Positions 1 through 8,156 of a stretch of 64,000 nucleotides of DNA are shown piece after piece. A program made the translations under genes and the position numbers. Each line of letters starts with the position of its first letter. The first letter of the stretch is position 1. The stretch spans positions 124,001 to 188,000 of the forward strand of contig NZ_JAATTV010000003.1 in the NCBI RefSeq assembly GCF_013414195.1, read 5' to 3'. The notes beneath the pieces were generated by a model, which made no database searches, was not told the origin of the DNA, and saw nothing but the letters and a program-made list of their open reading frames with translations. This DNA is from Psychrobacter sp. BI730. Its GTDB lineage: Bacteria; Pseudomonadota; Gammaproteobacteria; Pseudomonadales; Moraxellaceae.

Positions 1-924
1 AGCTATCAAATCGCGCGTCGCCGTGATAACCCAGCCTGCGTACAGCAGGAGTATGACTTGATTGCTGATGCGAGCCATAAAGGCCTCATCGCTGCGCCAA
101 ACTTTGATCTGAATCAAAAGGTGGAAGAACCATACTTAGCTAGTCGTGACAATAAACCAAGAGTTGCCATCCTCCGTGAGCAAGGCGTCAATGGTCAGAC
201 AGAGATGGCAGCAGGCTTTACCCAAGCAGGATTTGAAGCGGTCGATGTACACATGAGTGATCTACTCAGTGGTCGTATCAATCTACGTGATTTCGACGGT
301 TTGGTCGCTTGTGGTGGCTTTAGTTATGGTGATGTATTGGGTGCTGGCTCTGGTTGGGCGAACTCTATCTTGTTCCATGACGAGCTACGCATGCAGTTTG
401 TTCGCTTCTTTGCCCGTCCTGATACCTTCTCACTAGGTGTCTGTAACGGTTGTCAAATGATGGCTCAGTTAAAAGACCTCATCCCAGGTGCAGAAAACTT
501 CCCACGTTTCGTCGCGAACAAATCAGCTCGTTTTGAAGCGCGTACGGTCAACGTGAAAGTTGAGCGTACCAAGTCGATCCTGTTCAAAGGTATGCAAGAC
601 AGTATCTTGCCAATCGCGGTGGCGCATGGTGAAGGTTATGCCACGCTAGACAACAACGAAATCGACGGTATGGCAAACCACGGTCAGCTCGCGATGCGTT
701 ATGTCGATAGCCAAGGTCATCCAACCGAGACCTATCCGCTCAATCCAAACGGCTCGCTCGGCGGGGTCACGGGTCTGTGTAGCACTGATGGTCGCGTCAC
801 TATCATGATGCCACACCCTGAGCGTAACCTAAAAGCCTATAACCACAGCTGGAAGCCAGAAGAGTGGGACGAGGACGGCGCGTGGATGCGTATGTTCCGT
901 AACGCGCGTGCTTGGTTTAGATAG
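1..924 (+). CDS. purL: Phosphoribosylformylglycinamidine synthase, C-terminal part (5' truncated by window)
   Basis: The frame is open from base 1, so this is the 3' end of a longer gene. PurL converts FGAR to FGAM in purine synthesis using ATP and glutamine. The visible part holds the end of the synthetase domain (RRRDNPACVQQE near the start) and the class I glutamine amidotransferase domain: VAILREQGVNGQ opens it, the nucleophile Cys lies in LGVCNGCQMM, and the His/Glu pair in PHPERN near the C terminus. A 10-bp hairpin 25 bases after the stop closes the transcript. An ordinary core gene. Confidence 0.97.
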   Translation, partial: SYQIARRRDNPACVQQEYDLIADASHKGLIAAPNFDLNQKVEEPYLASRDNKPRVAILREQGVNGQTEMAAGFTQAGFEAVDVHMSDLLSGRINLRDFDGLVACGGFSYGDVLGAGSGWANSILFHDELRMQFVRFFARPDTFSLGVCNGCQMMAQLKDLIPGAENFPRFVANKSARFEARTVNVKVERTKSILFKGMQDSILPIAVAHGEGYATLDNNEIDGMANHGQLAMRYVDSQGHPTETYPLNPNGSLGGVTGLCSTDGRVTIMMPHPERNLKAYNHSWKPEEWDEDGAWMRMFRNARAWFR

Positions 925-948
925 AAGATTTTTGTTTTTAGATAATAG

Positions 949-977
949 GAAAGTGAGCTAATTGGCTCACTTTCTTT
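949..977 (+). terminator. Hairpin terminator after purL
   Basis: A perfect 10-bp stem (949-958 with 965-974) and 6-base loop lie 25 bases after the purL stop. The following T-run is short and broken by an A at 978, so termination may be partial. Confidence 0.7.
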
Positions 978-1273
978 AGTCTTGGGTAGAATATTTGATA
1001 ATCTACATAGATAAATTTGGTCTAAGAAATAACTATAGGGTAGGCTAGCGATTATAATCTATCAAACCATAGATTTTCTTATATCACAATGGTAATGTTT
1101 AACTACACTATAGTCACGTAAATATAAAGAAGATACAACGGGTCAGGATAAGTTTTATGTAGCCTCTGTCTACGTAAGCAAACTACCCCAGTTATGTTGT
1201 ATAGCGTAGTGTATTTATTTTCTTCAGTACCGACTATATATCTATAAAATAGTTAAAATTAATTGGAATCGTT
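978..1273. other. AT-rich spacer upstream of the PARIS-like genes
   Basis: No coding sequence seen. It contains the short palindromic element at 1109-1238 and very AT-rich sequence just before the ATPase start. A weak GGAA stands about 9 bases before the ATG at 1274. No confident -35/-10 pair could be chosen. Confidence 0.5.
1109..1238. repeat. Short element with TATAGTC/GACTATA ends (copy 1)
   Basis: The segment begins TATAGTCA (1109-1116) and ends GACTATA (1232-1238), inverted copies of each other. Its interior includes AGCCTCTGTC near 1160, which recurs in inverse orientation near 6393 with similar flanks. No coding capacity. It appears to belong to a scattered family (see 6307-6450, 18805-18903, 54359-54466). 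Confidence 0.5.
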
Positions 1274-2644
1274 ATGGTAAATGATAGCAGACCTACTACG
1301 AGCTTGAAATCTATACACATAAGAGGGTTATTCGAAATCTTCGATTATGATATTAATTATGCTACTGATGGTAATGTGCTTATTTTGACAGGTGCTAATG
1401 GCTTTGGTAAAACTCAAGTACTAAATATTATTTATAGTTTGTTTAATAGAAAGTTCTCTTTTTTTCATCAATTAGTATTTTCTGAGATATTTATACATTT
1501 GAATAATGGGACGCAAATAAATATTAGTAAGGTTAAGGGATCGCAAGTTATTCAAGAAAGTCTTTTTGAAATGGATGAAAATGAGCCTGTAGAAGATGTG
1601 AAAATAGAGTTTATTCAAAATAACAAATCTGTAGAATCTTTCTTATTGAATAAATTAATTCCTAGTAATATGATTGATCGCCTTGAAAACTATCTGCATG
1701 TATCACGATTAGGTGATGAAGTTTGGTTTGATCATTTTCATGATGAAGAATTAAATTTGACACAAGTGATTCAAAGATATGGTTCAGAACTACCACTCAG
1801 TTATAGAAAGAATATAAATAAATTTGAAATTGGAGAAATTTCTAATAGCATACTGAATTCGATGCAAGTACATCTAATTGAAGAGCAACGCTTATTTAAA
1901 AAAGTTAATAGCTCCTCTATAGGTATTAGAAATAGGTCGGAAAAAAATCAAACAGTAATGACAGAAACAGTCAATGCTTATGCTGAAGAGCTTACTTTAT
2001 TAATTAATAAAAAAATGCGTGAATCTTTTTCTATATCTCAAGAATTAGATAGAACCTATCCTCGTCGTTTAATTACAGCTAGAGATACAATAACTCAATC
2101 AGAATATGATAAGAGGTTTGACCACTTATCTAGTAAAATAGACAAGTTAGCTCGCAATGGTCTGCATGAAGGAATGCAGGAAACGTTAGCTTATAATGAA
2201 GAGGACTCTAAAGCGTTATCAGTTTATCTAAGTGATTCAGAAAAAAAATTAAGAGTTTTTGATGATTTATTAGAGAAGCTAGAGTTATTCACTAGTATTC
2301 TTAACGAACGCCGTTTTACATTCAAATCTATCGTTATTGATAAAGAAAAGGGTTTTTATTTTCAAACAGATAGAGGAAAAAAACTACAGTTAAGCGATTT
2401 GTCTTCTGGTGAACAGCATGAACTCGTTATGCTATACGAACTTATTTTTAAAACCAGCAAAGGAATATTAGTACTTATTGATGAGCCGGAAATCTCACTT
2501 CATGTAACATGGCAAAAAGAATTCTTAGATGATTTATTAAAAATTATCGAATTACAGGATTTTCAGGTGTTACTTGCCACTCATTCACCATCAATAATAA
2601 ATGATAGATGGGACTTAGTGTACACGTTAGAGAAAAAACTATGA
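1274..2644 (+). CDS. ariA: ABC/AAA15-type ATPase, PARIS AriA-like
   Basis: A 456-residue P-loop ATPase of the SMC/OLD-like class. Walker A GANGFGKT is at residues 40-47, an ABC-signature-like LSSGEQ at about 376-381, Walker B ILVLIDEPE at about 398-406, and a switch His in ATHSP (H437). The middle (about 200-340) is charged and helical-looking, as expected for the arm region of such ATPases. The stop codon overlaps the start of the next gene, a DUF4435 protein, as ATGA. In known PARIS systems AriA is the ATPase scaffold that holds the toxic nuclease AriB and releases it when a phage anti-restriction protein is sensed. Base composition is clearly AT-richer than purL or tdh, suggesting transfer. 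Family and pairing are good evidence; the trigger here is unknown. Confidence 0.85.
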   Translation: MVNDSRPTTSLKSIHIRGLFEIFDYDINYATDGNVLILTGANGFGKTQVLNIIYSLFNRKFSFFHQLVFSEIFIHLNNGTQINISKVKGSQVIQESLFEMDENEPVEDVKIEFIQNNKSVESFLLNKLIPSNMIDRLENYLHVSRLGDEVWFDHFHDEELNLTQVIQRYGSELPLSYRKNINKFEIGEISNSILNSMQVHLIEEQRLFKKVNSSSIGIRNRSEKNQTVMTETVNAYAEELTLLINKKMRESFSISQELDRTYPRRLITARDTITQSEYDKRFDHLSSKIDKLARNGLHEGMQETLAYNEEDSKALSVYLSDSEKKLRVFDDLLEKLELFTSILNERRFTFKSIVIDKEKGFYFQTDRGKKLQLSDLSSGEQHELVMLYELIFKTSKGILVLIDEPEISLHVTWQKEFLDDLLKIIELQDFQVLLATHSPSIINDRWDLVYTLEKKL

Positions 2645-3486
2645 AGAAAGAAGACATTACTTATGAAACAAAAATGGGTGAGCTAAGACTTGACTTTAAG
2701 AACCCAAACTCTAATGGCATTAACTTTATATTTTTAGAAGGTGTAAGTGATGTTCGTCTTTTTCGCAAATTTTTTGACTTAGATAAGTGTAAGGTAGAAA
2801 GTATTCCAGGTGGCAATGGTAAATTGGAAGAATGTATAGTAACTTTACTCCCTATCCATGCTCTTATTGTTGCTATTAGGGATGCTGACTTTATTCGAAT
2901 AAATAATCCTAGTTACCATAAAAAAAATATTGTTTTAACCGATTATCATGATATTGAAACGACTATTCTAAGCTGTTCAGAGTCCCTATCTTCTTTGTTT
3001 TCAGAATATACTTCAATTAATAGTACTGATTTTGACGAGACATTGAAGAAGTTAATGATGTTGTTATCTCCAATTAGCTTATTCAAATTGAAAAATGATA
3101 TCAACTCAAGACGAATAAAATTTGAATCAGGTTTTATTGATTTATTAGATTTCAATAACTTTAAAATAGATCTTTCACAATATATTAATAGGATGCTTAG
3201 TAGTTCGAAAAAGGCTACTGTCACAGATGAGAGTTTCTTACGAAGGGAAGTAGAATCAATTGATCTACAATTTTATGATTTATTTCAATTGACTAACGGA
3301 CATGATTTAGCACGGGTATTGGCAAGTTTTTTTAATAAAATCCACGGACACAAAGGCTTGTCAAATAAAGATATAGAGTCAAACCTTAGAGTTTCGTTTA
3401 ACATGGATTCTTTCAAGAAAACAATGATTTATGATGAGATTTTGAAATGGGAGATAGATAACAATACTTCAGTTTTTGTGGCTTAG
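2641..3486 (+). CDS. ariB: DUF4435/TOPRIM nuclease, PARIS AriB-like
   Basis: 281 residues when started at the ATG that overlaps the ATPase stop; an upstream in-frame start at 2608 lies inside the ATPase gene and is less likely. The N-terminal third has TOPRIM features: a strand ending in the acidic LEGVSD (E33), a glycine-rich PGGNGK, then a hydrophobic strand and RDADF (D81, D83), followed by DYHDIET (101-107), a pattern I associate with DUF4435. The rest is a helical C-terminal domain without recognised motifs. In studied PARIS systems AriB is the effector, a nuclease that cuts host tRNA and aborts infection. AT-rich like its partner. Function by homology only. Confidence 0.83.
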   Translation: MKKEDITYETKMGELRLDFKNPNSNGINFIFLEGVSDVRLFRKFFDLDKCKVESIPGGNGKLEECIVTLLPIHALIVAIRDADFIRINNPSYHKKNIVLTDYHDIETTILSCSESLSSLFSEYTSINSTDFDETLKKLMMLLSPISLFKLKNDINSRRIKFESGFIDLLDFNNFKIDLSQYINRMLSSSKKATVTDESFLRREVESIDLQFYDLFQLTNGHDLARVLASFFNKIHGHKGLSNKDIESNLRVSFNMDSFKKTMIYDEILKWEIDNNTSVFVA

Positions 3487-3659
3487 CTTTATTTATCTCA
3501 TGAAGTTATACATTTCAAAATGAGAGTAAAATAATTCAATAATATCTTATGCCAATATTAATATGTAAAATTAATGTATTCGATAAGCAGTAAGATAGTT
3601 GTTGGTTAACTTAAAACAAGTTGATTAACAACTTTTTCTTAAAAGATAGGTTCATGAAG
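3487..3659. other. AT-rich spacer after the PARIS-like pair
   Basis: Very AT-rich, no coding sequence. A short inverted repeat near 3600-3635 (GTTGGTTAACTT with AAGTTGATTAACAAC, then a short T-run) may end the ariAB transcript. No integrase, direct repeat or tRNA was found that would mark an insertion edge. Confidence 0.4.
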
Positions 3660-3833
3660 CTAAATAATATTTGAACTTTCAGCCTCTGCTATCAACTCAT
3701 GAATTTTAGCACTTTCTTTTAGCACGCAAGCATCATAGGCAGAGAGCGGCTCAGACGCTTGTCCTTTTTCCTGATCTTGCTTGGCTTTTTCTGCTAAATA
3801 ATTTTCAAGTTTTTCGGCTTCAGAATCGCCCAT
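3660..3833 (-). CDS. Small hypothetical protein, 57 residues
   Basis: A short reading frame starting MGDSEAEKLENYL and ending AESSNII. It has a strong ribosome binding site on the minus strand (AGGGGGTAAGG just before the ATG). The protein is charged and probably helical (E, K, A, Q rich) with one Cys, no signal peptide and no membrane segment. It lies between the PARIS-like cassette and the tdh terminator hairpin, pointing the opposite way from ariAB. Codon use looks more like the host than like the cassette. Not recognised; the ribosome binding site is the main reason to call it. Confidence 0.55.
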   Translation of the reverse strand: MGDSEAEKLENYLAEKAKQDQEKGQASEPLSAYDACVLKESAKIHELIAEAESSNII

Positions 3834-3863
3834 ACCTTACCCCCTGTATGATTTTTACCCTAT

Positions 3864-3893
3864 AAAAAACGGCACTGAAATCAGTACCGTTTT
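3864..3893 (-). terminator. Terminator of tdh
   Basis: Stem AAAACGG/CCGTTTT with inner ACTG/CAGT and one mismatch (3866-3893). On the minus strand it is followed by a run of six T. It separates tdh from the small gene downstream. Confidence 0.75.
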
Positions 3894-3950
3894 GTAAGTC
3901 GTGACAATGTACAAATTAACCACGACTCCTGAAATGCTGAATCGCTAAAA

Positions 3951-4976
3951 TTAATCCCAGCTTAAAATCACCTTACCGCATTGCCCACTTTCCATGATAT
4001 CAAAGCCTTCTTGGAAGTCATCGATGTGCATGCGATGGGTAATGATTGGCGACAGATCAATACCGCTAATCAGCATTTGCTCCATCTGATACCACGTCTC
4101 CCACATCTCACGGCCATAGATACCCTTTAAGGTTAACGCCTTAAAAATAATCTTGCTCCAATCCACCGTGGTGGTGTTAGGCAAAATACCCAAGAGCGCG
4201 ATTTTAGAGCCGTTATACATGTTCGTAATCATCGAATCAAAGGCCTGAGGCGAGCCTGACATCTCAAGTCCGATATCGAAGCCGTGCATTTTTAAGGTAT
4301 CGATAGCGCCTTCGATGGTTTCACCTTTGGCTGGGTTGATGGTCATCGTCGCACCCATTTTTTTGGCAAGCTCCAAGCGATAGTCACTGATATCACTGAC
4401 CACAATATTACGCGCCCCTGCGAAGCGGCAAATCGCCGTTGCCATGGAACCAATCAGTCCTGCACCCGTGATTAGCACATCTTCACCAAGTACTGGAAAT
4501 GATAGGGCAGTATGCGTGGCATTGCCAAAGGGGTCCATAATGGCGGCCATCTCATCGCTGATACGCTCATCGAGTTTGATGGCATTATCGGCAGGTATCA
4601 CCAAATATTCGGCAAACGAGCCATCGCGGTCGACGCCCACGCCTATGGTGTTTTCGCACACATGTAGCTTGCCACGGCGGCAGTTACGGCAATGCCCGCA
4701 CGCGATATGGCCTTCGCCTGTGACACGATCACCTATTTCAAGATGCTTGACGCCATCGCCCATTTCACTAATGACACCGACATATTCATGTCCGATAATC
4801 ATCGGCGTTTTTATGGTCTTTTGTGACCACTCATCCCACTTATAAATGTGCAAATCTGTGCCACAGATGGCGGTTTTTTTAATTTTAATTTTAACGTCAT
4901 TGATGCCGACCGTTGGTTCTGGCATGTCTTGCATCCAGATGCCTTTTTCGGCATGAGCTTTAACCAGTGCTTTCAT
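3951..4976 (-). CDS. tdh: L-threonine 3-dehydrogenase
   Basis: 341 residues, matching the family length. It oxidises L-threonine to 2-amino-3-ketobutyrate with NAD+. A zinc-dependent medium-chain dehydrogenase: catalytic zinc site in [10 protein letters not shown] and GHEYVG, four-cysteine structural zinc loop [15 protein letters not shown], and a Rossmann region around GAGLIGSMA. The start [14 protein letters not shown] matches E. coli Tdh closely. It follows kbl on the same strand with a 65-base gap, the classic kbl-tdh operon for turning threonine into glycine and acetyl-CoA. A terminator hairpin follows. Confidence 0.97.
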   Translation of the reverse strand: MKALVKAHAEKGIWMQDMPEPTVGINDVKIKIKKTAICGTDLHIYKWDEWSQKTIKTPMIIGHEYVGVISEMGDGVKHLEIGDRVTGEGHIACGHCRNCRRGKLHVCENTIGVGVDRDGSFAEYLVIPADNAIKLDERISDEMAAIMDPFGNATHTALSFPVLGEDVLITGAGLIGSMATAICRFAGARNIVVSDISDYRLELAKKMGATMTINPAKGETIEGAIDTLKMHGFDIGLEMSGSPQAFDSMITNMYNGSKIALLGILPNTTTVDWSKIIFKALTLKGIYGREMWETWYQMEQMLISGIDLSPIITHRMHIDDFQEGFDIMESGQCGKVILSWD

Positions 4977-5041
4977 ACTTTTTTCTTATTTAACTGTGTT
5001 GTACTTAATTATTGAATTCAGCGAGTAAATCCGAGCGACGC

Positions 5042-6232
5042 TTAATCAATCACCTTCATTTGTTTGGCGACTTTGATAAAGGCGGCGATACACTGGTCGA
5101 GCTGCTCGCGAGTATGAGCAGCAGAGAGCTGCACACGAATACGAGCCTCATTTTTTGGCACGACAGGATAGAAGAAGCCAATCACATAAATGCCTTCTTC
5201 AAGCAGTGCGTCTGCCATTTGCTGCGAGACGTTGGCATCATAAAGCATAACTGCACAAATTGCCGATTCGGTAGGCTTGATATCGAAGCCCGCATCTTGC
5301 ATTTTCTTCACAAAATAGGCGGTATTTTCATGCAGTTTATCTTGTAGGGTATTGTCTTGCGCTAGCATCTCAAACGCTTTTAACCCAGCGGCAGCGATCA
5401 TCGGCGGAATGGAGTTTGAAAACAGATACGGGCGTGAGCGTTGACGCAACATCTCAACCATTTCTTTTTTACCCGTGGTAAAGCCGCCAATAGCACCGCC
5501 AAATGCCTTGCCCAAGGTACCCGTGATCAGCTCAATATCACCACGTAGATCAAACAACTCTGTCACGCCGCCACCCGTGCGACCGACGACGCCTGCTGAA
5601 TGACACTCGTCAATCATAACCATGGCATCGTATTTTTGTGCCAACGCATAAATCTCATCCATCGGCGCCACATTACCATCCATTGAAAACACGGCATCGG
5701 TGACAATTAAACGAAAACGCTGTGCTTGCGCTGCTTGCAGCTGAGTCTCCAAATCCTGCATATCCGCATTGGCATAGCGATAACGCGCGGCTTTACACAG
5801 GCGCACACCATCGATGATTGAGGCATGGTTTAACGAATCAGAAATAATGGCATCATCGGCGGTCAGTAGTGGCTCAAAAACACCGCCATTGGCATCGAAA
5901 CAGGCTGCATAAAGAATCGTATCTTCGGTATTAAAAAATTTAGAAATCGCCGCCTCTAATTGCTTATGCAAGTCTTGCGTACCACAAATAAAACGTACCG
6001 ATGACATGCCATAACCTGAGTCTTCAATGGCCTTGATAGCTGCTTTTTTAATCTCAGGATGGTCAGACAATCCAAGATAATTATTGGCACAGAAGTTAAG
6101 CATCTCACGGCCATCGGCGATCTTGATGAGCGCATCTTGCGGAGAGGTAATAACGCGCTCGTTTTTATACAGTCCTGCCTCGCGTATATCACTGATTTCT
6201 TGTTGTAGGTGTTTTTGAAAGGCTTGATACAT
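5042..6232 (-). CDS. kbl: 2-amino-3-ketobutyrate CoA ligase (glycine C-acetyltransferase)
   Basis: 396 residues from the ATG at 6232, preceded by AAAGGAA; an in-frame extension to 6304 has no such site and adds residues alien to the family. The PLP-dependent enzyme splits 2-amino-3-ketobutyrate with CoA to glycine and acetyl-CoA. Visible signatures: NFCANNYLGLSDHPEI near the N terminus, the PLP-contacting IDECHSAGV, and the Schiff-base lysine in TGTLGKAFGG. First gene of the kbl-tdh operon. Confidence 0.96.
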   Translation of the reverse strand: MYQAFQKHLQQEISDIREAGLYKNERVITSPQDALIKIADGREMLNFCANNYLGLSDHPEIKKAAIKAIEDSGYGMSSVRFICGTQDLHKQLEAAISKFFNTEDTILYAACFDANGGVFEPLLTADDAIISDSLNHASIIDGVRLCKAARYRYANADMQDLETQLQAAQAQRFRLIVTDAVFSMDGNVAPMDEIYALAQKYDAMVMIDECHSAGVVGRTGGGVTELFDLRGDIELITGTLGKAFGGAIGGFTTGKKEMVEMLRQRSRPYLFSNSIPPMIAAAGLKAFEMLAQDNTLQDKLHENTAYFVKKMQDAGFDIKPTESAICAVMLYDANVSQQMADALLEEGIYVIGFFYPVVPKNEARIRVQLSAAHTREQLDQCIAAFIKVAKQMKVID

Positions 6233-6306
6233 AAATATTCCTTTTTTTAATATTATTAGCGTTTGTATTGATAATGCAGATATAAGGACTGCTGATAGAA
6301 CCAAAC

Positions 6307-6450
6307 TGTAGTCATTTTAAAATAAAATTGATACGCCAATATTGCCGTGCTACTGGTATAAATTTTACTTGCTTGCTGTGTCTACGCTGACAGAGGCTGC
6401 ATAAAATATATCCTAGCATCACCGCATCGAGTGTAAAGTGAATAGACTAT
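6307..6450. repeat. Short element with TGTAGTCA/AGACTAT ends (copy 2)
   Basis: Lies upstream of kbl. The left end TGTAGTCA and right end AGACTAT resemble the ends of the element at 1109-1238. The interior GACAGAGGCTGCATAAAA near 6390-6407 is the inverse of sequence in that copy (TTTTATGTAGCCTCTGTC). Boundaries are approximate. Confidence 0.4.
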
Positions 6451-6467
6451 TTGCTTATTAGTATGGA

Positions 6468-7196
6468 CTAGCCACAAATTGCTAAATACTGACGCACGAC
6501 ATTATCCATGCCTTGTTCCAATGATTCAATCGTAAAGGCATGACCAATCGACACTTCAGCGATATCACTAAGCGCAAGCAGATCAGCCAAATTATCCAAA
6601 TTCAAATCATGACCCGCATTGACTCGGATACCGTTTTGATTGGCTAGGTTGATACAGTCGCTAAAACGTTGCTTGACCTCATCGAACTGGTTGCCCTTAT
6701 AAGCGCGCGCCCATTCTTCGGTATACATCTCGATCGTCTGCACATCACTCTCGATGACCGCTTTGATTTGTTCGATATCAGGGTCGATAAACACCGCACA
6801 GCGCGTACCGAACGCTTCTAGCTCTTTGCTCAATGTTGATAAAAACTCATGATGGGTAATGATGTCAAAGCCATGATCGGAGGTCAGCTGATCGTCGCTG
6901 TCTGGTACGAGCGTACATTGATGCGGCTTTACTTCACGGATAATTTTTAAGAACTGCTCGTTTGGATTGCCTTCGATATTGAACTCAATCTCTGGATAGT
7001 CCTTTAAGAATGCACTGATATCATAGACGTCTTGGTATCTGATATGACGCTCATCGGGTCTCGGGTGTACAGTAAAGCCTTTGACACCTAGGTCAATCAG
7101 CTTCTTCACAAAGTACAACAGGTTAGGGTAGTCAGTACCGCGAGAGTTACGGATTAAAGCCAATTTATTCAAATTTACGCTAAACAATGTGCTCAT
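6468..7196 (-). CDS. pdxJ: Pyridoxine 5'-phosphate synthase
   Basis: 242 residues, the family's usual size. PdxJ condenses 1-deoxy-D-xylulose 5-phosphate with 3-amino-2-oxopropyl phosphate to pyridoxine 5'-phosphate; the DXP donor enzyme is also in this window (dxs). TIM-barrel markers: SVNLNKLALIRNSRG at the N terminus, VHPRPDERHI, FNIEGNP, TLVPD and RVNAGHDLN. AAGGAAA precedes the ATG. It lies 50 bases after the amidase gene with no terminator between, so they may share a transcript. Confidence 0.96.
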   Translation of the reverse strand: MSTLFSVNLNKLALIRNSRGTDYPNLLYFVKKLIDLGVKGFTVHPRPDERHIRYQDVYDISAFLKDYPEIEFNIEGNPNEQFLKIIREVKPHQCTLVPDSDDQLTSDHGFDIITHHEFLSTLSKELEAFGTRCAVFIDPDIEQIKAVIESDVQTIEMYTEEWARAYKGNQFDEVKQRFSDCINLANQNGIRVNAGHDLNLDNLADLLALSDIAEVSIGHAFTIESLEQGMDNVVRQYLAICG

Positions 7197-7246
7197 AGTA
7201 TTTCCTTTTCCATTGTTGTTATGGATAGATTCTTGGTTGTTAATGG

Positions 7247-8128
7247 CTAATAAAAATCGTTGGTATCAGCATACTTCTTATTCAGTGCCTGCAATATCGC
7301 ATAGGTCTCGCTATCCATATTGCCCGTTGGCTGCTGCGCTCTAAAGTGTAGCTGAAACGCATAGACGACATCGCGACTGGCCTTGTCCCACGCATCAGTG
7401 TCATTGATTTGATAGCCATACTTGCGAAACGCTTGCTTGATCTCAGGTATCGTGGCCGATGCAAATCCATTTTGATTCATAAAGAACTGCTTATCAAATT
7501 CATCATACCAAGCGCCGATACCGTAATCGAAATACAGTCGCTCCCACGGGAACTTTGCACCGGGGTCTATCTTGCGCGAGGGTGCCATATCCGAGTGACC
7601 GATGATATTCTTTGGTGAGATGTCATAGCGCGTGGCGATATCTTGCACCAGTTGTGCGACTTTTTTAATCTGCAATTCATCAAATGCCACATAATGCTCA
7701 TAAGGATGATAGTCGAGCATGTCATTTTTTAGCGCGTCTCGATATCCAGGCTTAATGCCACTATTGACGATCTCGATACCGATAGAGGTATCGTTTAATA
7801 TCGTCCGTCCTGCAAAGCCGCCATCACCTGCATGCCATGCGCGTTCCGACTCTGGTACGAGGTTATAAATTTTATCATCGTCATTGTCTAATACTAGATA
7901 GTGCGCGCTCACATTGCCCGTGGTCAATGTCTTTATCGATCGCTCATTATCAGAGACTGTATAGTGCAAGACGATGGTTTTGATTCGCTCGCTTTTGCCA
8001 GTAGCTTGGTAGCTATCGCTGTCGATTACATATTGCGTCGCTGACGTTGTTACGCAGCCAACGAGCAATAGCATAGAGGATGATATTAATACTGAAGCCA
8101 ATGCAGTCGAGGAAATATTTTTTGCCAT
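7247..8128 (-). CDS. amiD: N-acetylmuramoyl-L-alanine amidase lipoprotein (AmiD-like)
   Basis: 293 residues from the ATG at 8128. The N terminus MAKNISSTAL leads into a hydrophobic stretch and a lipobox LVGC, so it is probably an outer-membrane lipoprotein. An amidase_2 (AmpD-type, zinc) domain follows: the first His in VLHYTVSD, WHAGDGGFAGR, SIGIEIVNSG, and the later zinc/catalytic part in IIGHSDMAPSRKIDPG. The C-terminal about 80 residues look like a peptidoglycan-binding domain 1. It cleaves the amide between MurNAc and the stem peptide. It lies 28 bases after the permease gene on the same strand. Confidence 0.9.
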   Translation of the reverse strand: MAKNISSTALASVLISSSMLLLVGCVTTSATQYVIDSDSYQATGKSERIKTIVLHYTVSDNERSIKTLTTGNVSAHYLVLDNDDDKIYNLVPESERAWHAGDGGFAGRTILNDTSIGIEIVNSGIKPGYRDALKNDMLDYHPYEHYVAFDELQIKKVAQLVQDIATRYDISPKNIIGHSDMAPSRKIDPGAKFPWERLYFDYGIGAWYDEFDKQFFMNQNGFASATIPEIKQAFRKYGYQINDTDAWDKASRDVVYAFQLHFRAQQPTGNMDSETYAILQALNKKYADTNDFY

Positions 8129-8156
8129 GAAATGCTCTGTGTAGGAATGGTTACGG

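Noticed and set aside
2946..3224. Minus-strand frame of 92 codons inside the AriB-like gene
   Set aside because: Fully inside a well-supported gene in a very AT-rich region; no ribosome site and no recognisable protein.
1274..3486. Gabija or OLD-type system instead of PARIS
   Set aside because: In those the ATPase and TOPRIM parts are fused and a helicase may follow; here they are separate genes and the nuclease has the DUF4435-type DYHDIET segment.
4444..4845. 133-codon frame opposite tdh
   Set aside because: Antisense shadow of a clear core enzyme.
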